64,000 nucleotides of DNA from Isochrysis galbana (GCA_018136815.1 CM030931.1:3584111-3648110); one strand, 5' to 3'. Shown: positions 42,529 to 53,853, counted from the stretch's first letter. A program made the numbers and translations. The notes: generated by a model not told the origin, from the letters alone.

Positions 42529-43719
42529 CTGAGCATTAGTACCACTACTCTCACTAGCCCGGTACTAACACGACAACCCTCAGTGCACCTGCCCGTACAC
42601 CTTGACGCGTGCTGATGCCACAGATACATACTCCTATGCACCCCTCCACATCTCCCCCCTCGCAGGCCCCCGGCTCCCATTCTAACTCCCCACAAGTTAG
42701 AATGAGGGAAAACCCATTGAGGCGGTCCGGTCGACGCCGGCCGACTCTCCGGGAAAAAGCACCGGGGGGGGGGGAGGAACTCTCGTCAACAAAGGGGAAC
42801 GGCCCTTACCAGCTCGCGCCGTGAGCGATTCTCGAGAAATAAGTGGCCGCGACTCGAGTAACCTGTGCCACTCCTAGGGTACTCTCCTCGACCTTGGGTC
42901 ACTCCCTTCTCTCTCCCTCCAGTCGCCAGCCGCCCCCTACCCGTTTGCTAACGCAAACAGGGCCTGTTTCTCACCGCACTCCGTCGGGGGGGGTGCAAAA
43001 TCCCCCCTCTCCCTCTCTCCACTCTCACCCCGCGTCGTCCCTGTGGCGCGTCGCCATGCGCGCGCCCTGGCCTGCTCTCAGAGGTCCTGTGGGGGCTCCC
43101 AGAGGGCCAGCAGGGCAGCTCAGGGGGCAGTGGAGGCTGGGGCTCAGCCCATGGCCCCCCCTGCCTCTCCCACGCTTGCCACGCTGGTCATGTGAGCCTC
43201 CCAGAGGCCCCTGTATGCCTGGCGACCAGGGACAGGGGGGGAGTCAGCTCGAGGGCAGGCCCAATGCGGGCGTGGGAGTGCGGCTCGCGGCCCGCGCCCA
43301 CTGGGGGTCTGGGCTGTCTTGTTGAGTGCCCTGCCCCTGCCAGAGGGCAGGGGCTGGGGTTGAATGTACGGGCCCACCCCGGGGGGTGTCCGCGATGGAG
43401 AGAGGGGGGCGCGAGGCCCCCATTAACCCCCACTTATAAAAGTAGGTTGCTCCCTCTGGGGGGGACCTGCAGGTCCCCCCAACTGGCCGGCTGGGCGGCT
43501 CATGTGGGCAGTGGAGACTGGGGCTTCGCCCCTGGCCCTGGCCACCCCTCCCTCCCCCTCGCTCGCCCCACCGCCGGCCTCGGGGCATGGGTGCTGGGGG
43601 GCGCCCGCGGCGGGGGACCCCTAGACCCGAAGGAGAGGTGGGGAACAGCGGCGCGCTCCAAGGCGACCAACTATAAAGTTAGTTGCCGGGCTAGTGGGAG
43701 TAGTGGTACTAACGCTCAG
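42529..43719. mobile_element. 1.19-kb segment bounded by 40-bp inverted repeats
   Basis: The left end CTGAGCATTAGTACCACTAC, continuing to ACTAGCCCGG and CTAAC, faces its reverse complement at 43678-43719 with about four differences. Inside are GC-rich direct repeats (GGGGCAGTGGAGGCTGGGGC at 43127 and GGGCAGTGGAGACTGGGGC at 43505) and the stem-loop word TCTAACTCCCCACAAGTTAGA at 42681. No protein is recognised. It may be one TIR element or two oppositely inserted retroelement tails; no clear target duplication is visible. A partial relative is at 16303-16560. Confidence 0.5.
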
Positions 43720-43732
43720 ATGTTTTTTTATT

Positions 43733-44346
43733 TGTGTGTGTGATGAGTGATGAGGGGCTGTGGCTGCTGTGCATGTTGGTGTGGAAGGGCTGTGCATGAC
43801 ATTAACATGTGAGGTACAAATGGGAGGGGGCACAGGAGACGGAGAGACAGGATCGGGGAGGGCACGTGCGGCCGAGGGCGAGACCGAGGGTTCGGCCTCG
43901 GGCAGCATGAGGACGGGCGTGACGAGCACGGAGAGCACAGGCAGACGAGAAGGGGACAGGAGCGCTCGAGCGGTGGCGCTGATCGCGAGACATAAGAACA
44001 AAGGGGGGGGGACACTCACGGGAAAAGTAAACACCGGGAAGGGAAAAGACGCGGGAAGAGAGAGGGATGAAACGGGGCCGGAAACTCAAGGAGGCACTCG
44101 GGGAGAGAACGGGGAAGGGGAGAGAGAGAGGGGGCGGGCCCAGTGGGCCGACGCGGGAAAAGGGGGTCGGAGCGTGACAACAAAGAACGAAAGGGGGACG
44201 GGGGGGAAAAGGAACCGATGGCGGGAGAAGGAACGCGATGCAAAGAGGGGGAAACGGGGCGAGGCGGCGAGGAGGGGGTCACGCGAAGGGGACCTAATGA
44301 ACGGGGACGTGCGAGGGGGAACGGGCAACCCCCCCTACCCGCAACA
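43733..44346 (-). repeat. 3' LTR of the copia element
   Basis: 614 bp, starting (plus strand) with five TG then ATGAG and ending CCCGCAACA; nearly identical to 46417-47029. Confidence 0.93.
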
Positions 44347-44431
44347 CCCCCCCCAATGCGAGAAGCGGGAACCGGGGCGAGCGCATTGCAGAAGGCGGGG
44401 AGAAAAGAAAGGGGGGTGGGCGTGCAGCGGC

Positions 44432-45520
44432 TCAGGCGGCGGCGACGTGCGCCCAAGAATTCGTCGCGTAGCGGACGCAGGCGTCCGCCTTGCGCTTGGG
44501 CAACCACTTCGTGAGGAAGTCCGCCGCCATGTGCTCGGACGCGACGTGGCGAAGCGCCACTTCGCCGGCGGCGACGCGCTGGAGGAGGGAGTGGTACCGG
44601 CGCATGAAATGACGGGCGCGGGTGGGGGCGGAGCGCAGGGACCCCACGCGCATGTTAGCCAAATTGTCGGTGCCGACGAGGGTGGGGCCGTCGAGCGGGA
44701 CGTCGAGGGCGCGGAGAATTTCGCGGGCGTAGGAGATGCATTCGGCGGCCTTGCACGACGCGATGGCCTCGGCTTCCATCGACGAGTCGACGACGAGGGC
44801 CAGCTTCTTCGTCTGGTGGAGGATCGCTCCGCCGCCGAAAGTGACGAGGATGCCGTAGATGTTGCGGTCCCCCCAGGTGGCGTCGGCGAGGGCTTCGAGC
44901 TGGACGGGGGCGGGCTCGGACAGGTCGACGTGCGCGGCGATGGCGGCGGAGAAACGCGGGGTGGCGGCGAGCCCGAGTCCGCCGTAGGTGATGCCGACGT
45001 CCTTCTCGTGGTAGGCGGCGGCGAGAGCGGCTCGCGCGACGTCGTACGCCTCGGGCGGGGGGGAGGACATCACGCAGGAGAGGCGGTGGATGATGAGGGA
45101 TAGGCGTGGGTGAAGCAACTCGATGAATTTCAGCGAGCCCAGCAGCTGCTGCGTGCGGAGCTGGTGCGGGGCGAGCTTGGGGGAATCGCGGGGAGCGAGG
45201 GAGAGGGCGTCGGCGAGCTCGGCGAGCTTTCTCCCGGCGGGAAGCGGGGGAAGGGGGAGGGCGTCGAGGAGCTCCGGGAGATGCTGGCGCGCGGCTTCGA
45301 CGATCTTCTGCGGCAGTGTGAGGGAGAGGGAGCGGGTGGGGCGGTCGCGCGAGATCGAGAAACCCTTGAAGGACGTGGGGTTGGGATCGTAGCGGACGTC
45401 GCCGAAAAGGAGAGAGAGATGGGCGCAGATGGCGCGGCTGAGGCGGCGGTCGAGGGCAGCATCCTCGGAGAAGAGGAGGTCGTCGACGACGACCAGCAGG
45501 CGGCAGAGGCCGTCGGGGGC
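44432..45520 (-). pseudogene. Copia polymerase remnant: reverse transcriptase end plus RNase H
   Basis: The frame reads LCRLLVVVDDLLFSED, the catalytic box of copia reverse transcriptases (usually YVDD, here VVDD), then FGDVRYDPNPTSFKGFSI. The RNase H part has ADATWGDRNIYGILVTFGG, SSMEAEAIASCKAAECISYA, and the family end LRHVASEHMAADFLTKWLPK. The frame is open throughout, but everything before the catalytic box is absent, so it cannot act as a polymerase. Open through more than 350 codons, which again points to recent insertion. Confidence 0.85.
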
Positions 45521-46416
45521 TGGGGTCGTCGAGGTCAGGCGGTTCTTGGTCGGAAGATGGCGGCGGCGGGCGGCGCGGAGCGGCCGGGGGGCGGGTCGGC
45601 GGCGGCGGCGGAGGCGGTGGGGGGGGGGGCGGCGGCGGCGGTGGCGGAGGCGGCGGAGGCGGTGGCGGCGGTGGCGGTGGTGCGGGCGATGGGACAGGCG
45701 GCGAACGGGAGTAAGGAGCTGTGGGTGGTGGAGTCGGCGGCGGCGAGAAGGGAGCAAGGGGAGGAGGTTGGGAGGGAACGGGGTGCGCGGGGTGGGATGT
45801 GTGGAGCTGGAGGAGGCGGCGGGCAATCGCGTCGACGAGGTAGGCTTCGGGCGCGGGATGGGAGGTGGTGAGGGGCGATGGTTGGGCGGCGGTGGGAAAG
45901 AAAAGGTTAGGCTGAGGCGGGTGGTGGCTATAGAGTTGGAGGAGGGGCGAGGGAGGCGGGGCTGCGTTCGGGGGAAGGCGGTAGAGGTTGGAGTTGATGA
46001 GCGGGGTGGTCTCGCACGGGTTGTAGGGGGAGGGATGGTGCGGGTGATATGGCTGCGGTGGGTGAGCGGTGAGATGTTGTGTCATTGGGATGGAGGGAAA
46101 GGGATGAGCAGGAGAGAGGGAGGGCAAGCTTGCGGAGGTTGGGGGTGGCGGGGGCGGGTAGGAGGGGTAGGGTGGGTAGGGTGGGGGACAGGAGGGCGTG
46201 GTAAGGTGCGGGAAGGGGGAGTAGAACAGGGGCTGAGCTGGCGTGGCGGTGGGGGGAGCTGGGTGGTGTGGTTGATTGGACTGTGGGTGTTGATGCTGTT
46301 GGGTGGTGTGAGAGGGCATGGGCTGGTCGAGTGTTGGCAGGTTGGGAGCGTCGGCGGCAGGGTCGTGGGAGGGCGGTGCTGGGTGGGAAGGCGTGGACGA
46401 CACGCCTCCGCTACCA
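45521..46416 (-). pseudogene. Proline-rich leader frame of the copia element
   Basis: A frame of Pro/His/Ser-rich residues starts in the 5' LTR (about 46772) and continues through the internal region. It includes EAYLVDAIARRLLQLHTSHP and a long proline run near 45600-45680. Position suggests a degenerate gag-like leader, but no capsid or zinc-knuckle motif is present. It overlaps the polymerase frame in a different register. Confidence 0.4.
46401..46416 (-). promoter_or_regulatory. Primer-binding site of the copia element
   Basis: TGGTAGCGGAGGCGTG directly follows the 5' LTR and pairs with the 3' end of initiator Met tRNA (expected TGGTAGCAGAGG) except for one base in twelve. Confidence 0.75.
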
Positions 46417-47029
46417 TGTGTGTGTGATGAGTGATGAGGGGCTGTGGCTGCTGTGCATGTTGGTGTGGAAGGGCTGTGCATGACATTAACATGTGAGGTA
46501 CAAATGGGAGGGGGCACAGGAGACGGAGAGACAGGATCGGGGAGGGCACGTGCGGCCGAGGGCGAGACCGAGGGTTCGGCCTCGGGCAGCATGAGGACGG
46601 GCGTGACGAGCACGGAGAGCACAGGCAGACGAGAAGGGGACAGGAGCGCTCGAGCGGTGGCGCTGATCGCGAGACATAAGAACAAAGGGGGGGGACACTC
46701 ACGGGAAAAGTAAACACCGGGAAGGGAAAAGACGCGGGAAGAGAGAGGGATGAAACGGGGCCGGAAACTCAAGGAGGCACTCGGGGAGAGAACGGGGAAG
46801 GGGAGAGAGAGAGGGGGCGGGCCCAGTGGGCCGACGCGGGAAAAGGGGGTCGGAGCGTGACAACAAAGAACGAAAGGGGGACGGGGGGGAAAAGGAACCG
46901 ATGGCGGGAGAAGGAACGCGATGCAAAGAGGGGGAAACGGGGCGAGGCGGCGAGGAGGGGGTCACGCGAAGGGGACCTAATGAACGGGGACGTGCGAGGG
47001 GGAACGGGCAACCCCCCCTACCCGCAACA
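46417..47029 (-). repeat. 5' LTR of the copia element
   Basis: 613 bp, same ends as 43733-44346; holds the promoter of the element by family analogy. Confidence 0.93.
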
Positions 47030-47034
47030 TTATT

Positions 47035-48858
47035 ATTAGCCTAGAGATGCCTTCAAATGTTTCTTTGGATGCAAATAGCGAGGGGAAGGGAGGGGGGTGG
47101 CGTGCCGCACGTGTGTAGAAAAGGGAGATCTCAATAGCAGAACACATGTAGTACGTACAGGAGTTGGGCAACAACAACCGCGTTTCAGGTTACAGGTTAC
47201 CACGGTCCACCTCCAATCAAGATTGCATAAACAGCAACAATAAGCATTTGCCACTAAAGGCACAAGTAAAAGACAAACCAACACATGAGAAGCATGAGTA
47301 TGCGCGTGTGTGAACACAAAGTGGAGGAGGGGCAAAAGAGCAAATGGAGAGAGCAAACAGCACGCACCAAAGACATGACCCCTTCCACCGTTGAGTTAGC
47401 TGCACCGCCGCCTCACGCAATGGATGAGAATGTTTCCAGACAATGCACAAAGCGGGCAGGTCGGCACACTCACCCCCGGGGGGGTCCGAGAACTCATGTG
47501 AGACCGATGGTGCGGTCGATAACCGCTCAGACGGGAACAAGACAAGAGGGCTCAAGCACAAGCAGAAATAGATCGTCGATAACAGCGGACCGTCTGGCGT
47601 CCGTCAGTATTCCGTTGCATCATTATGAAGAGAGATAGTCGCCACATTTCCGTTCTCGAGGACCAGCGACTCTCAAAGCCCAGCGACAAATGTGGCGAAC
47701 AACTCTATCCATAAATGATCCTCCTTGCTCTCCAGTACACGGGAAGAGAGCGAGTCTCAAGGCTCGACGGAGACCTTGATGAACAGATGTAGAACAAATG
47801 ATGGGAAGGGAAAGTGCGGCGAGAACGGTGCACGCTGGCACAAAGTGGGATCATGTCAATTGATTGTCCATAAGATGTAAAGCCTGAACTTCCGCTCGCA
47901 ATCGGCTTGATTAAGCCGCCTTGGAACCAGGAGTTGCAGGAAGGCGTCAACACTCGCGCAATGGGGAATGAGGGCTATGCCGTCTCATCTCCAATCCGTG
48001 TGCGGCTCAAGTAATTTGGCCGAGGCATGCCGAGAATGCCGTATCGTCGCCACCGTGTCTGCTGCCAAATCACACGTCGAGAACGAAAACCTCGAGTAAG
48101 AACAGCCAACGGGGATGGAGAAGCTCGAATTGCGATATCGACGGATGCATCGCGTGTCGTCTCAACAAGCCGGGACGCATGAGGACTGAGTTCAATGAAA
48201 GGTCTCAGTTCAATGAAAGGTCCATTGCGTCAAAACTGCCGAACACGTCGGCCTGGGTCGGCACCTCGAGAACATCGATGTGCTCGGACTGCGCTTGGAA
48301 GGAAGGTGAAAAATCCGCGGACCCTAGCGAGGTATTACCGTGCACACCGCCTCCAAAGAGCGGGTTCGAGAACCAACCTGCAGATTTGGGAAAGGGCACC
48401 GGCATGTTAATCTGCAGGCCCGAGATGGTCGGAGCAGGCCCGAGATGGTCGGCGCAGGCCCGAGATGGTCGACGCGGGAGCTCCTAGCCTCCGCAACGGG
48501 CGAGAGACTGGGACAATCTTGGGGTTGTAGGGCCGGCGCCACGGGAGCATGAAAAGGAGCCACTAGTCGTAGTCCACTCCACGAAGCTTGATGGTCGAGG
48601 TGGGTGGGTGGGATTGGGCCAGTGCCTAGGGATCTTGAGCGAGTTGTGCGGACCTTGGCTCAACAGATTGAAACCCTCCGGCTTGTCCGAGAAGTTCTCG
48701 TACCCAAATGAGTGCGGTACCGGGACCGGTGGTGAGGGCACGCGCGGCTTGTTGGCTGTGGCCATCGAGGTGGCGAGCTGAAGCACGGGAGAGAACCATG
48801 AGAGTTGCGCAGTCTAGTGTGTGAATGGCTCGAAGGCTACGCATTTTAGTGGATGGGG
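47035..48858. other. Intergenic, no gene recognised
   Basis: 48415-48475 repeats GCCCGAGATGGTCGGAGCAG-type words three times. 48190-48225 has a 17-bp direct duplication (GTTCAATGAAAGGTC). Frames are short and conflicting. Confidence 0.5.
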
Positions 48859-49668
48859 CTAGTCGGCAAGGGCAGCATGGCGCACCCATGACCCGTCTCG
48901 TACCACGTCCTCTGTGTGCGCCTGGAGTAACGCGAATAGATGCTGGAGCAGCTGCCTCTGGAATACAACCTGCTGCGCCAGTCGCGTGAGCTGCTCAGAC
49001 CGCATGGTCGCGGTTGGTGAACGGGAGAGCCACCGGGCTAGCTCCTCCTGCGCCTGGCGCTGCAGCATAAGCTGCTCGTGCAGCTTCGCCTGGACATCAA
49101 CCTGCTGTAGCAGGTTCACCTGGTACTGCTCCAACGCAGCTTCGCCTAAGCGGCCCGTCGCGCTGCTGGCGGTGTCGGAGCAAGTTGTGCCCGATGTCGT
49201 GACAGAGGATGCCGAGGCGGAAGACGCTGCCGCGGCCGCAGCAGCTGAGGCGGCGGCGGATCCATGCGCTGCGGCGGTCTGGCGATGTTGCCGGTACTTT
49301 TGCAAGTGCGATTTGATGTTTTGCCGTGTCGGTGCATCCTCCTCCCCTTCGCATCCCATCAGCTGGCGGATAGCCTGCGGTTTGGCCTGTGCCACGCCAA
49401 GTTGCTGGACGGCCTCCTCGAACCTATGGTGCATCGCCGCGGTCCAGACAAAGCGGACCTTCTTCTCTGTCGATTCCGACGGCTCAGCATCATGCTCTGC
49501 ATCGCTGTCTCCCGCCCCGCCCATCGTACGTCCCTCGATGGGTGCAGTGTCTGGCTTGGGCAGCGGCTTGCGCTCTTTCCGCTTGCCCTTTGTAGGGCCG
49601 CCGGCAGCATCAGCCAAGAGCGCTTCGATATCACTGCCAGTCACCTCGATCTGCGTCCTGGCACTCAT
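48859..49668 (-). CDS. GARP/MYB-CC transcription factor, PHR1-like
   Basis: A single-exon protein of 269 residues. Residues about 71-127 are a GARP (MYB-like, SHLQKY class) DNA-binding domain: VRFVWTAAMHHRFEEAVQQL, KPQAIRQLMGCEGEE, and RQNIKSHLQKYRQHR. An Ala/Ser-rich linker (133-170) is followed at about 175-215 by a coiled coil with VQAKLHEQLMLQRQAQEELA, which is the MYB-CC (LHEQLE) motif of the PHR1/PSR1 group. These factors dimerise and control phosphate-starvation and related nutrient genes in plants and green algae; that role here is inferred. An acidic Ser/Glu patch precedes the DNA-binding domain. A 200-bp microsatellite lies about 95 bases upstream. Confidence 0.88.
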   Translation of the reverse strand: MSARTQIEVTGSDIEALLADAAGGPTKGKRKERKPLPKPDTAPIEGRTMGGAGDSDAEHDAEPSESTEKKVRFVWTAAMHHRFEEAVQQLGVAQAKPQAIRQLMGCEGEEDAPTRQNIKSHLQKYRQHRQTAAAHGSAAASAAAAAAASSASASSVTTSGTTCSDTASSATGRLGEAALEQYQVNLLQQVDVQAKLHEQLMLQRQAQEELARWLSRSPTATMRSEQLTRLAQQVVFQRQLLQHLFALLQAHTEDVVRDGSWVRHAALAD

Positions 49669-49762
49669 CTTTAACTCGTGTGCGTGCTCTACCCTACCCA
49701 GCGCGCCCCCCCCCCCCCCCTCTTACTCACTCTCACTCCCACTCCCGCCCCAACTGACTTGT

Positions 49763-49844
<82 letters not shown>

Positions 49845-51395
49845 TCTCTCCCTCTCTCTCTCTCTCTCCCCCTCTCTCTCTCCCTCTCTCTCTCTCTCCC
49901 TCTCCCTCTCTCTCCCTCTCTCTCCCCCTCTCTCTCTCCCTCTCTCCCTCTCTCTCTCGCCCCCCCCCCCCCTCTCGTTCTCTCTCCCTCTCTTTCTCCC
50001 CCCGCTCTCTCTTCCTTTCTGCCGCTTGGGTTGAGCACTGCGGTGAGCGCCAGAAGGATAGGTTGGACAAGCGCGCGCTTTCCGTGCCCGCGCGGGAGGC
50101 TGCGGCTTGCGGTTCGCCCTTCTCCCGCCGCTCACTCCCTCCTTCTCTCGCCCAGTCGGCCGAGGGAAGGGGTGGGTGGGTGGGTGGGTGGGGGGCGGTG
50201 CAGGGGGCGCGGGATGGGATGGGAAGGGAGGACTGGGAGGGGGGATGGCAGGCCGTGCGAGGTTGTCCCGAGCTTCTCCGTCATCTTCTTCTCTCTCTGC
50301 GCTCTTTCTTCACGCTTCTCAGCGCTGGCGGGCTTGGCGAGTCTTCTCACGAGGCGGCCGGTGGGCGCGCCCGCGCGGGGGGAAGGGGGAGGTGAGAATC
50401 TGGTGGACAACGCGGAGTTAATGAGGGGGGGGGGGGGGGGGAAGGGGAGGGGTCGGTCGCGCGGGGGGGAGGCGGGGGCGTGGGCGGGGGGCGTGCGGGA
50501 AGGGAAGGAAGGGGGAAGCTGTGCGACGAATCTCGGTACGCCGCGCGGGGGGAGGGGGAAGGGGGGGAAGGGGAGGCGCGGGGGGGGGGAGGGCGAGGGC
50601 GCGCCGGCTGAGAATCTTGGAGACTCCTCCCCAGATCTCGCCGCCGCCCGCGCGGCGGGCGGCCTTTGCTGGAAGAAAGACGCGGCCCCCGCCCCCCCCC
50701 CCCCCCCCCCCCCCCCCTCCCCCCCCTCCTCCCACCCCCACCCACCCCCACCCAGATCGATTTCACACCTCGCCGCCGCTCCCAGCCGCCGCCCCCCCTC
50801 CCCGCCTCTCCGAGGTCAGATCTGCCGCCCCGCCGGTCCCACCCATCCCTTCTCGCTTAGCCGCCACCAACACGCCTCCGACGGGACTCCGGAAAGTCCT
50901 CTTAGAAGGGAAAGATGGCCTCGTTCCAGGCTCATCACAATCTGAGGCGCCCCCCGCGCGTACTCCGACCGACCGACCGACGCCTCGTCGGCTCAGATTA
51001 TTTGCCCGCGCAATCCCCACTCCGAGCGCCCGTTTCTGAGGACTCCGGCGCGGGAGGGAGCCGAGGAGGGCGGGCGGGGTGGGGCGCCGTCGTCCGAATC
51101 TTCCGATGTGCGGGATCTCTCGCTATGACCACAACGCCTTCAATTCCCCTCTCTCGCCCTCCCTTCTCCCTTCTCCTTCATTCCTTTTTCTTCGGTGTCC
51201 GGCGGGGATGGGCGATGGGCGCAGGTGTTCTCTCCCTCGGGCCAGGGTCTTATTTTAGCAATTGCACTTGTGCTGAGAAGTGAGAAGTAGACTTACTCTA
51301 CTTACTCTATAGTAGAAGAGAAGGAGGGTTTTTTAAAGATAGAACCTCCTCCCGCCCCCCTCCCTCTCCCTCTCGGCCGCTCCGAGTGGGCCGCG
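49669..51395. other. Intergenic, repeat-rich promoter regions
   Basis: After the microsatellite, 50160-50600 is G-rich and 50690-50760 is a C run with CCCCCA repeats. 51280-51370 is A/T then C/T-rich ahead of the JmjC gene. Frames here are low-complexity only. Confidence 0.5.
49763..49968 (+). repeat. (CT)n microsatellite with CCT interruptions
   Basis: About 205 bases, the longest CT tract in the window. Confidence 0.97.
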
Positions 51396-52823
51396 ATGGC
51401 GATGGCGCCGCGCCGGCTGGCGTGTGCTCGCGCGTCAGGCTGGGCCTCGCGCTGGGGGCTGCAGCAGCTTGGGAGGGAGGGATGGTCGGCAGAGGTGAAG
51501 CGCTCTACCTCGCCAGACTTCATGTACGTCGCATCATCCCCCTTCCTGCTCGCCGACCAAGAGAGAGAAGAGGAGAGCCTCACACTCTCTGCACCGCAGC
51601 TGGCGCACGCAGTCACGCAGCCTTCTCCGCCGTTCTACTACTTCACAGCGATGCTCGAGAGCCTTGAGCCGGGATTGTCGGACTCGCTCGACGGCTGGCG
51701 CGAACTTGCCGCGCGATCAGGCGCCAGCCGGCCGTGGGTGCAGATCTGGACCGCCTCGGCCGGAGCCTTCACTCAGGCGCACTATGATGTGGCAGACAAC
51801 TACTTTGTGCAGTGCGATGGTCGAAAGGAGGTGCTGCTCTGGCCGCCGGCGACGGCCGACGTACTCCAGCCCTTCCCGGACGCCCACCCCCGTGCGCGCA
51901 AGGCGCAAGTAAATGTATGCGCTGCGCTGTCCGAGGAGCGCGCGCTGAGCGAGAAGGAGCGGCGTGCTCAGCTCACGCATCGTGAGATGTTCCCCGGTCG
52001 CGCACCTAAGTACCTGCCACAGCCGATGCGCGTCAGTCTCTCGCCAGGCGACGTGCTCTATATTCCGGCGTTCTGGTTCCACCATGTTATCAGCGAGACA
52101 CCGACGCTATCGCTCAATGTGTTCGCGCCCTCAGCAACCGCTGAAGCGGCTGCTGCTGTGCTCGCTGAGCCCCTGCCTCTCAGCCCGAGCTGGCCGACAC
52201 CGATCCTGCGCTCGGCTATCGCCACGCTGCTCGACGACCTGCTGGCGCGTGGCGTGCTCTCGGGCGGTTTCGTTTCGGGCGGCAACGTCATGTCACGAGG
52301 AGTGTTGGCGGGTGGTGGTGACCGCCGCAAGGATGTGATCCGCAGGCTTCTCTACTCACGGTATTCACCATTGTCAGAATCGGTGCAGGTGGCCGGGGGT
52401 GGAAATGTGGGCCAAACCACCGATGCGGCAGCTGTGACTGGCGGGTCGCGCAAACGCCGCGCCCCACCCCCGCGCCTCGAAGAATCGGTCGCAGCGATGG
52501 TAGCCGAGCACGCAGAGGCGACCTCCGCACGCTTCGATGAATTGAGAGAGGCCATCGTGGCGCAGCAACAAGCGGGCCAACTGGGACTACAAGAGGATGC
52601 GATCGAGCCGATGGCGAGCGCGACAGCATGCGGTGTCACCGCCCCGAGAGTGGAAGATGACCACTACAATGCTTGGCAGCACTACGAGGGTGTCTCGGCG
52701 TTGCTCGTGGCGCATCTCCTTGAGATGTGGAGCCTGCGCTTGTTTGGTGCGGCGAACGTCGAGGCAGAGCTTGGCAAGATTGCTGAGGCTCAGCCACTCG
52801 ACCACGCGCAGAGCTGGCGGTGA
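51396..52823 (+). CDS. JmjC/cupin-8 Fe(II) and 2-oxoglutarate oxygenase
   Basis: A single-exon protein of 475 residues. Residues about 112-245 form a JmjC (cupin-8) fold of the FIH/TYW5/JMJD class: VQIWTASAGAFTQAHYDVAD with the metal-binding HxD at His129/Asp131, then NYFVQCDGRKEVLLWPP, and the last strands VSLSPGDVLYIPAFWFHHVI with the second metal His at 229 or 230. A basic residue in the KEVLLWPP strand (Lys144) is placed to bind 2-oxoglutarate. Such enzymes hydroxylate proteins or RNA bases. The N-terminal 110 residues and the C-terminal 230 residues (Ala/Arg/Glu-rich, helical) have no recognised domain. The second in-frame Met is at residue 3. Confidence 0.82.
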   Translation: MAMAPRRLACARASGWASRWGLQQLGREGWSAEVKRSTSPDFMYVASSPFLLADQEREEESLTLSAPQLAHAVTQPSPPFYYFTAMLESLEPGLSDSLDGWRELAARSGASRPWVQIWTASAGAFTQAHYDVADNYFVQCDGRKEVLLWPPATADVLQPFPDAHPRARKAQVNVCAALSEERALSEKERRAQLTHREMFPGRAPKYLPQPMRVSLSPGDVLYIPAFWFHHVISETPTLSLNVFAPSATAEAAAAVLAEPLPLSPSWPTPILRSAIATLLDDLLARGVLSGGFVSGGNVMSRGVLAGGGDRRKDVIRRLLYSRYSPLSESVQVAGGGNVGQTTDAAAVTGGSRKRRAPPPRLEESVAAMVAEHAEATSARFDELREAIVAQQQAGQLGLQEDAIEPMASATACGVTAPRVEDDHYNAWQHYEGVSALLVAHLLEMWSLRLFGAANVEAELGKIAEAQPLDHAQSWR

Positions 52824-53786
52824 GCGGAGGGAAAAAAGAGGATTAAGCTTTGGTAAGCAGTTCGCAGCTCCCTTTCTTCTCCCTGCAGCGGCGGTATTCT
52901 GGTAAGCATCTTGCGTGCTCCGGTCTTTGGCATCCTATGCGCTTCAACCTTAGTAGTAAATGTTTAGCATGTGTTCACTTGCTTCGCGTTCACACTTTGG
53001 CAGGGCGTGGTGTAAGATGTTTTGCCAGCACTTTCAGCATGTGTGTGTATGTATGTGTGTGTGCACGCGCACACGCGCGTTCCTGCGCGGGTGCTTGCAA
53101 GGATGCTAAGGAGATGTGTAGACATCTTGGTAGGGGTGGGGAGTGGGGAGGGGAAGAAAAAGAAAACCCCTTCCATCCTTCCTAGAAGCGAGTACTTTTT
53201 TCGTGAGGGGGGGCGAAGAATTCCTCTGCCGCTTCTCGTCTGCGGAGCGGAGCGATGGTCTCCGCCTCGCTCGAGGTGGTCGATCTCCACCACGCTCCTG
53301 CGGACGTGTGGTGGGGTGTTGCAGGCTCGCTCGCGACTGGCGCGACAAGTTTGGCCCAAGAGATGGCTCTGTGGGTCGAACAGCACGTTCGCCCGCCGAC
53401 CGAGCCGAGCTCTGGTGGTGGGCGCCTCAGTGTTGTCGTTTGAACCCCTCGTGACCCCCCACACGTTAGGTGGCCATGGCGGCCAATCTTGGTGACCCGA
53501 CGCGCTCCGACGCGCGTGGAGCGGCTTATCACACCGGTGCGCTGCCCTCCTCACCTTGCACACCCGCGTCCGCTCACTCCGAACCCATAGCATGCATGTT
53601 GCGTGATACACACGTTTTCGCATGCTCGCCAGGCCGTTCCTCTCCACAGAAACTGACATTCCCTTCGGTTACCGCGCAGATCCAGGAAGGCGCCTCGGCC
53701 ACCACTCCAAAGTGGGATCTGAGGCGTCTAGAGCGGCTGATATCGGGCCCAGTCGTGCCCAGTTCCGTAGCCCACGCCTCTTGTCA
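52824..53786. other. Intergenic or undetected upstream exons
   Basis: 3' flank of the JmjC gene to about 53200. 53039-53080 is an alternating GT/CA tract. 53600-53786 may hold earlier exons of the candidate gene at 53854, but I could not fix frame or splice sites. Confidence 0.4.
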
Positions 53787-53853
53787 GTGGTGCCGCGGGT
53801 ACCGAGGCTCCCTCTCGGTACTCACGGCACCATTCCCTCCTGTTACCCCGCAG
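53787..53853 (+). repeat. Hairpin intron copy 1 (67 nt)
   Basis: It starts GTGGTGCCGCGGGTACCGAG and its inverse CTCGGTACTCACGGCACCAT follows after a short loop; a C/T tract and CCCCGCAG end it. GT..AG borders. Confidence 0.6.

Larger units (their letters stand above)
43733..47029 (-). mobile_element. Short copia-type LTR retrotransposon with intact ends
   Basis: Two direct repeats of 614 and 613 bp (43733-44346, 46417-47029) begin TG and end CA and are flanked by the 5-bp duplication TTATT (43728-43732, 47030-47034). On the minus strand the 5' LTR is followed by TGGTAGCGGAGGCGTG, which fits a primer-binding site for initiator Met tRNA, and the 3' LTR is preceded by a run of eight G (polypurine tract, 44347-44354 on plus). 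The inside is only 2,070 bp: a proline-rich frame joined to the last part of reverse transcriptase and RNase H. Protease, integrase and most of the polymerase are missing. Near-identical LTRs imply a recent insertion that must have used proteins from another copy. Confidence 0.9.

Noticed and set aside
43200-45100. Plus-strand frame of Gly/Glu/Arg-rich residues across the 3' LTR and internal region
   Set aside because: It is the antisense of the copia element, whose coding frames, LTRs, primer site and polypurine tract all point to the minus strand.
48914-50395. Plus-strand frame of 493 codons over the GARP gene
   Set aside because: Its first half is antisense to a clear GARP/MYB-CC gene and its second half is a translated CT microsatellite.
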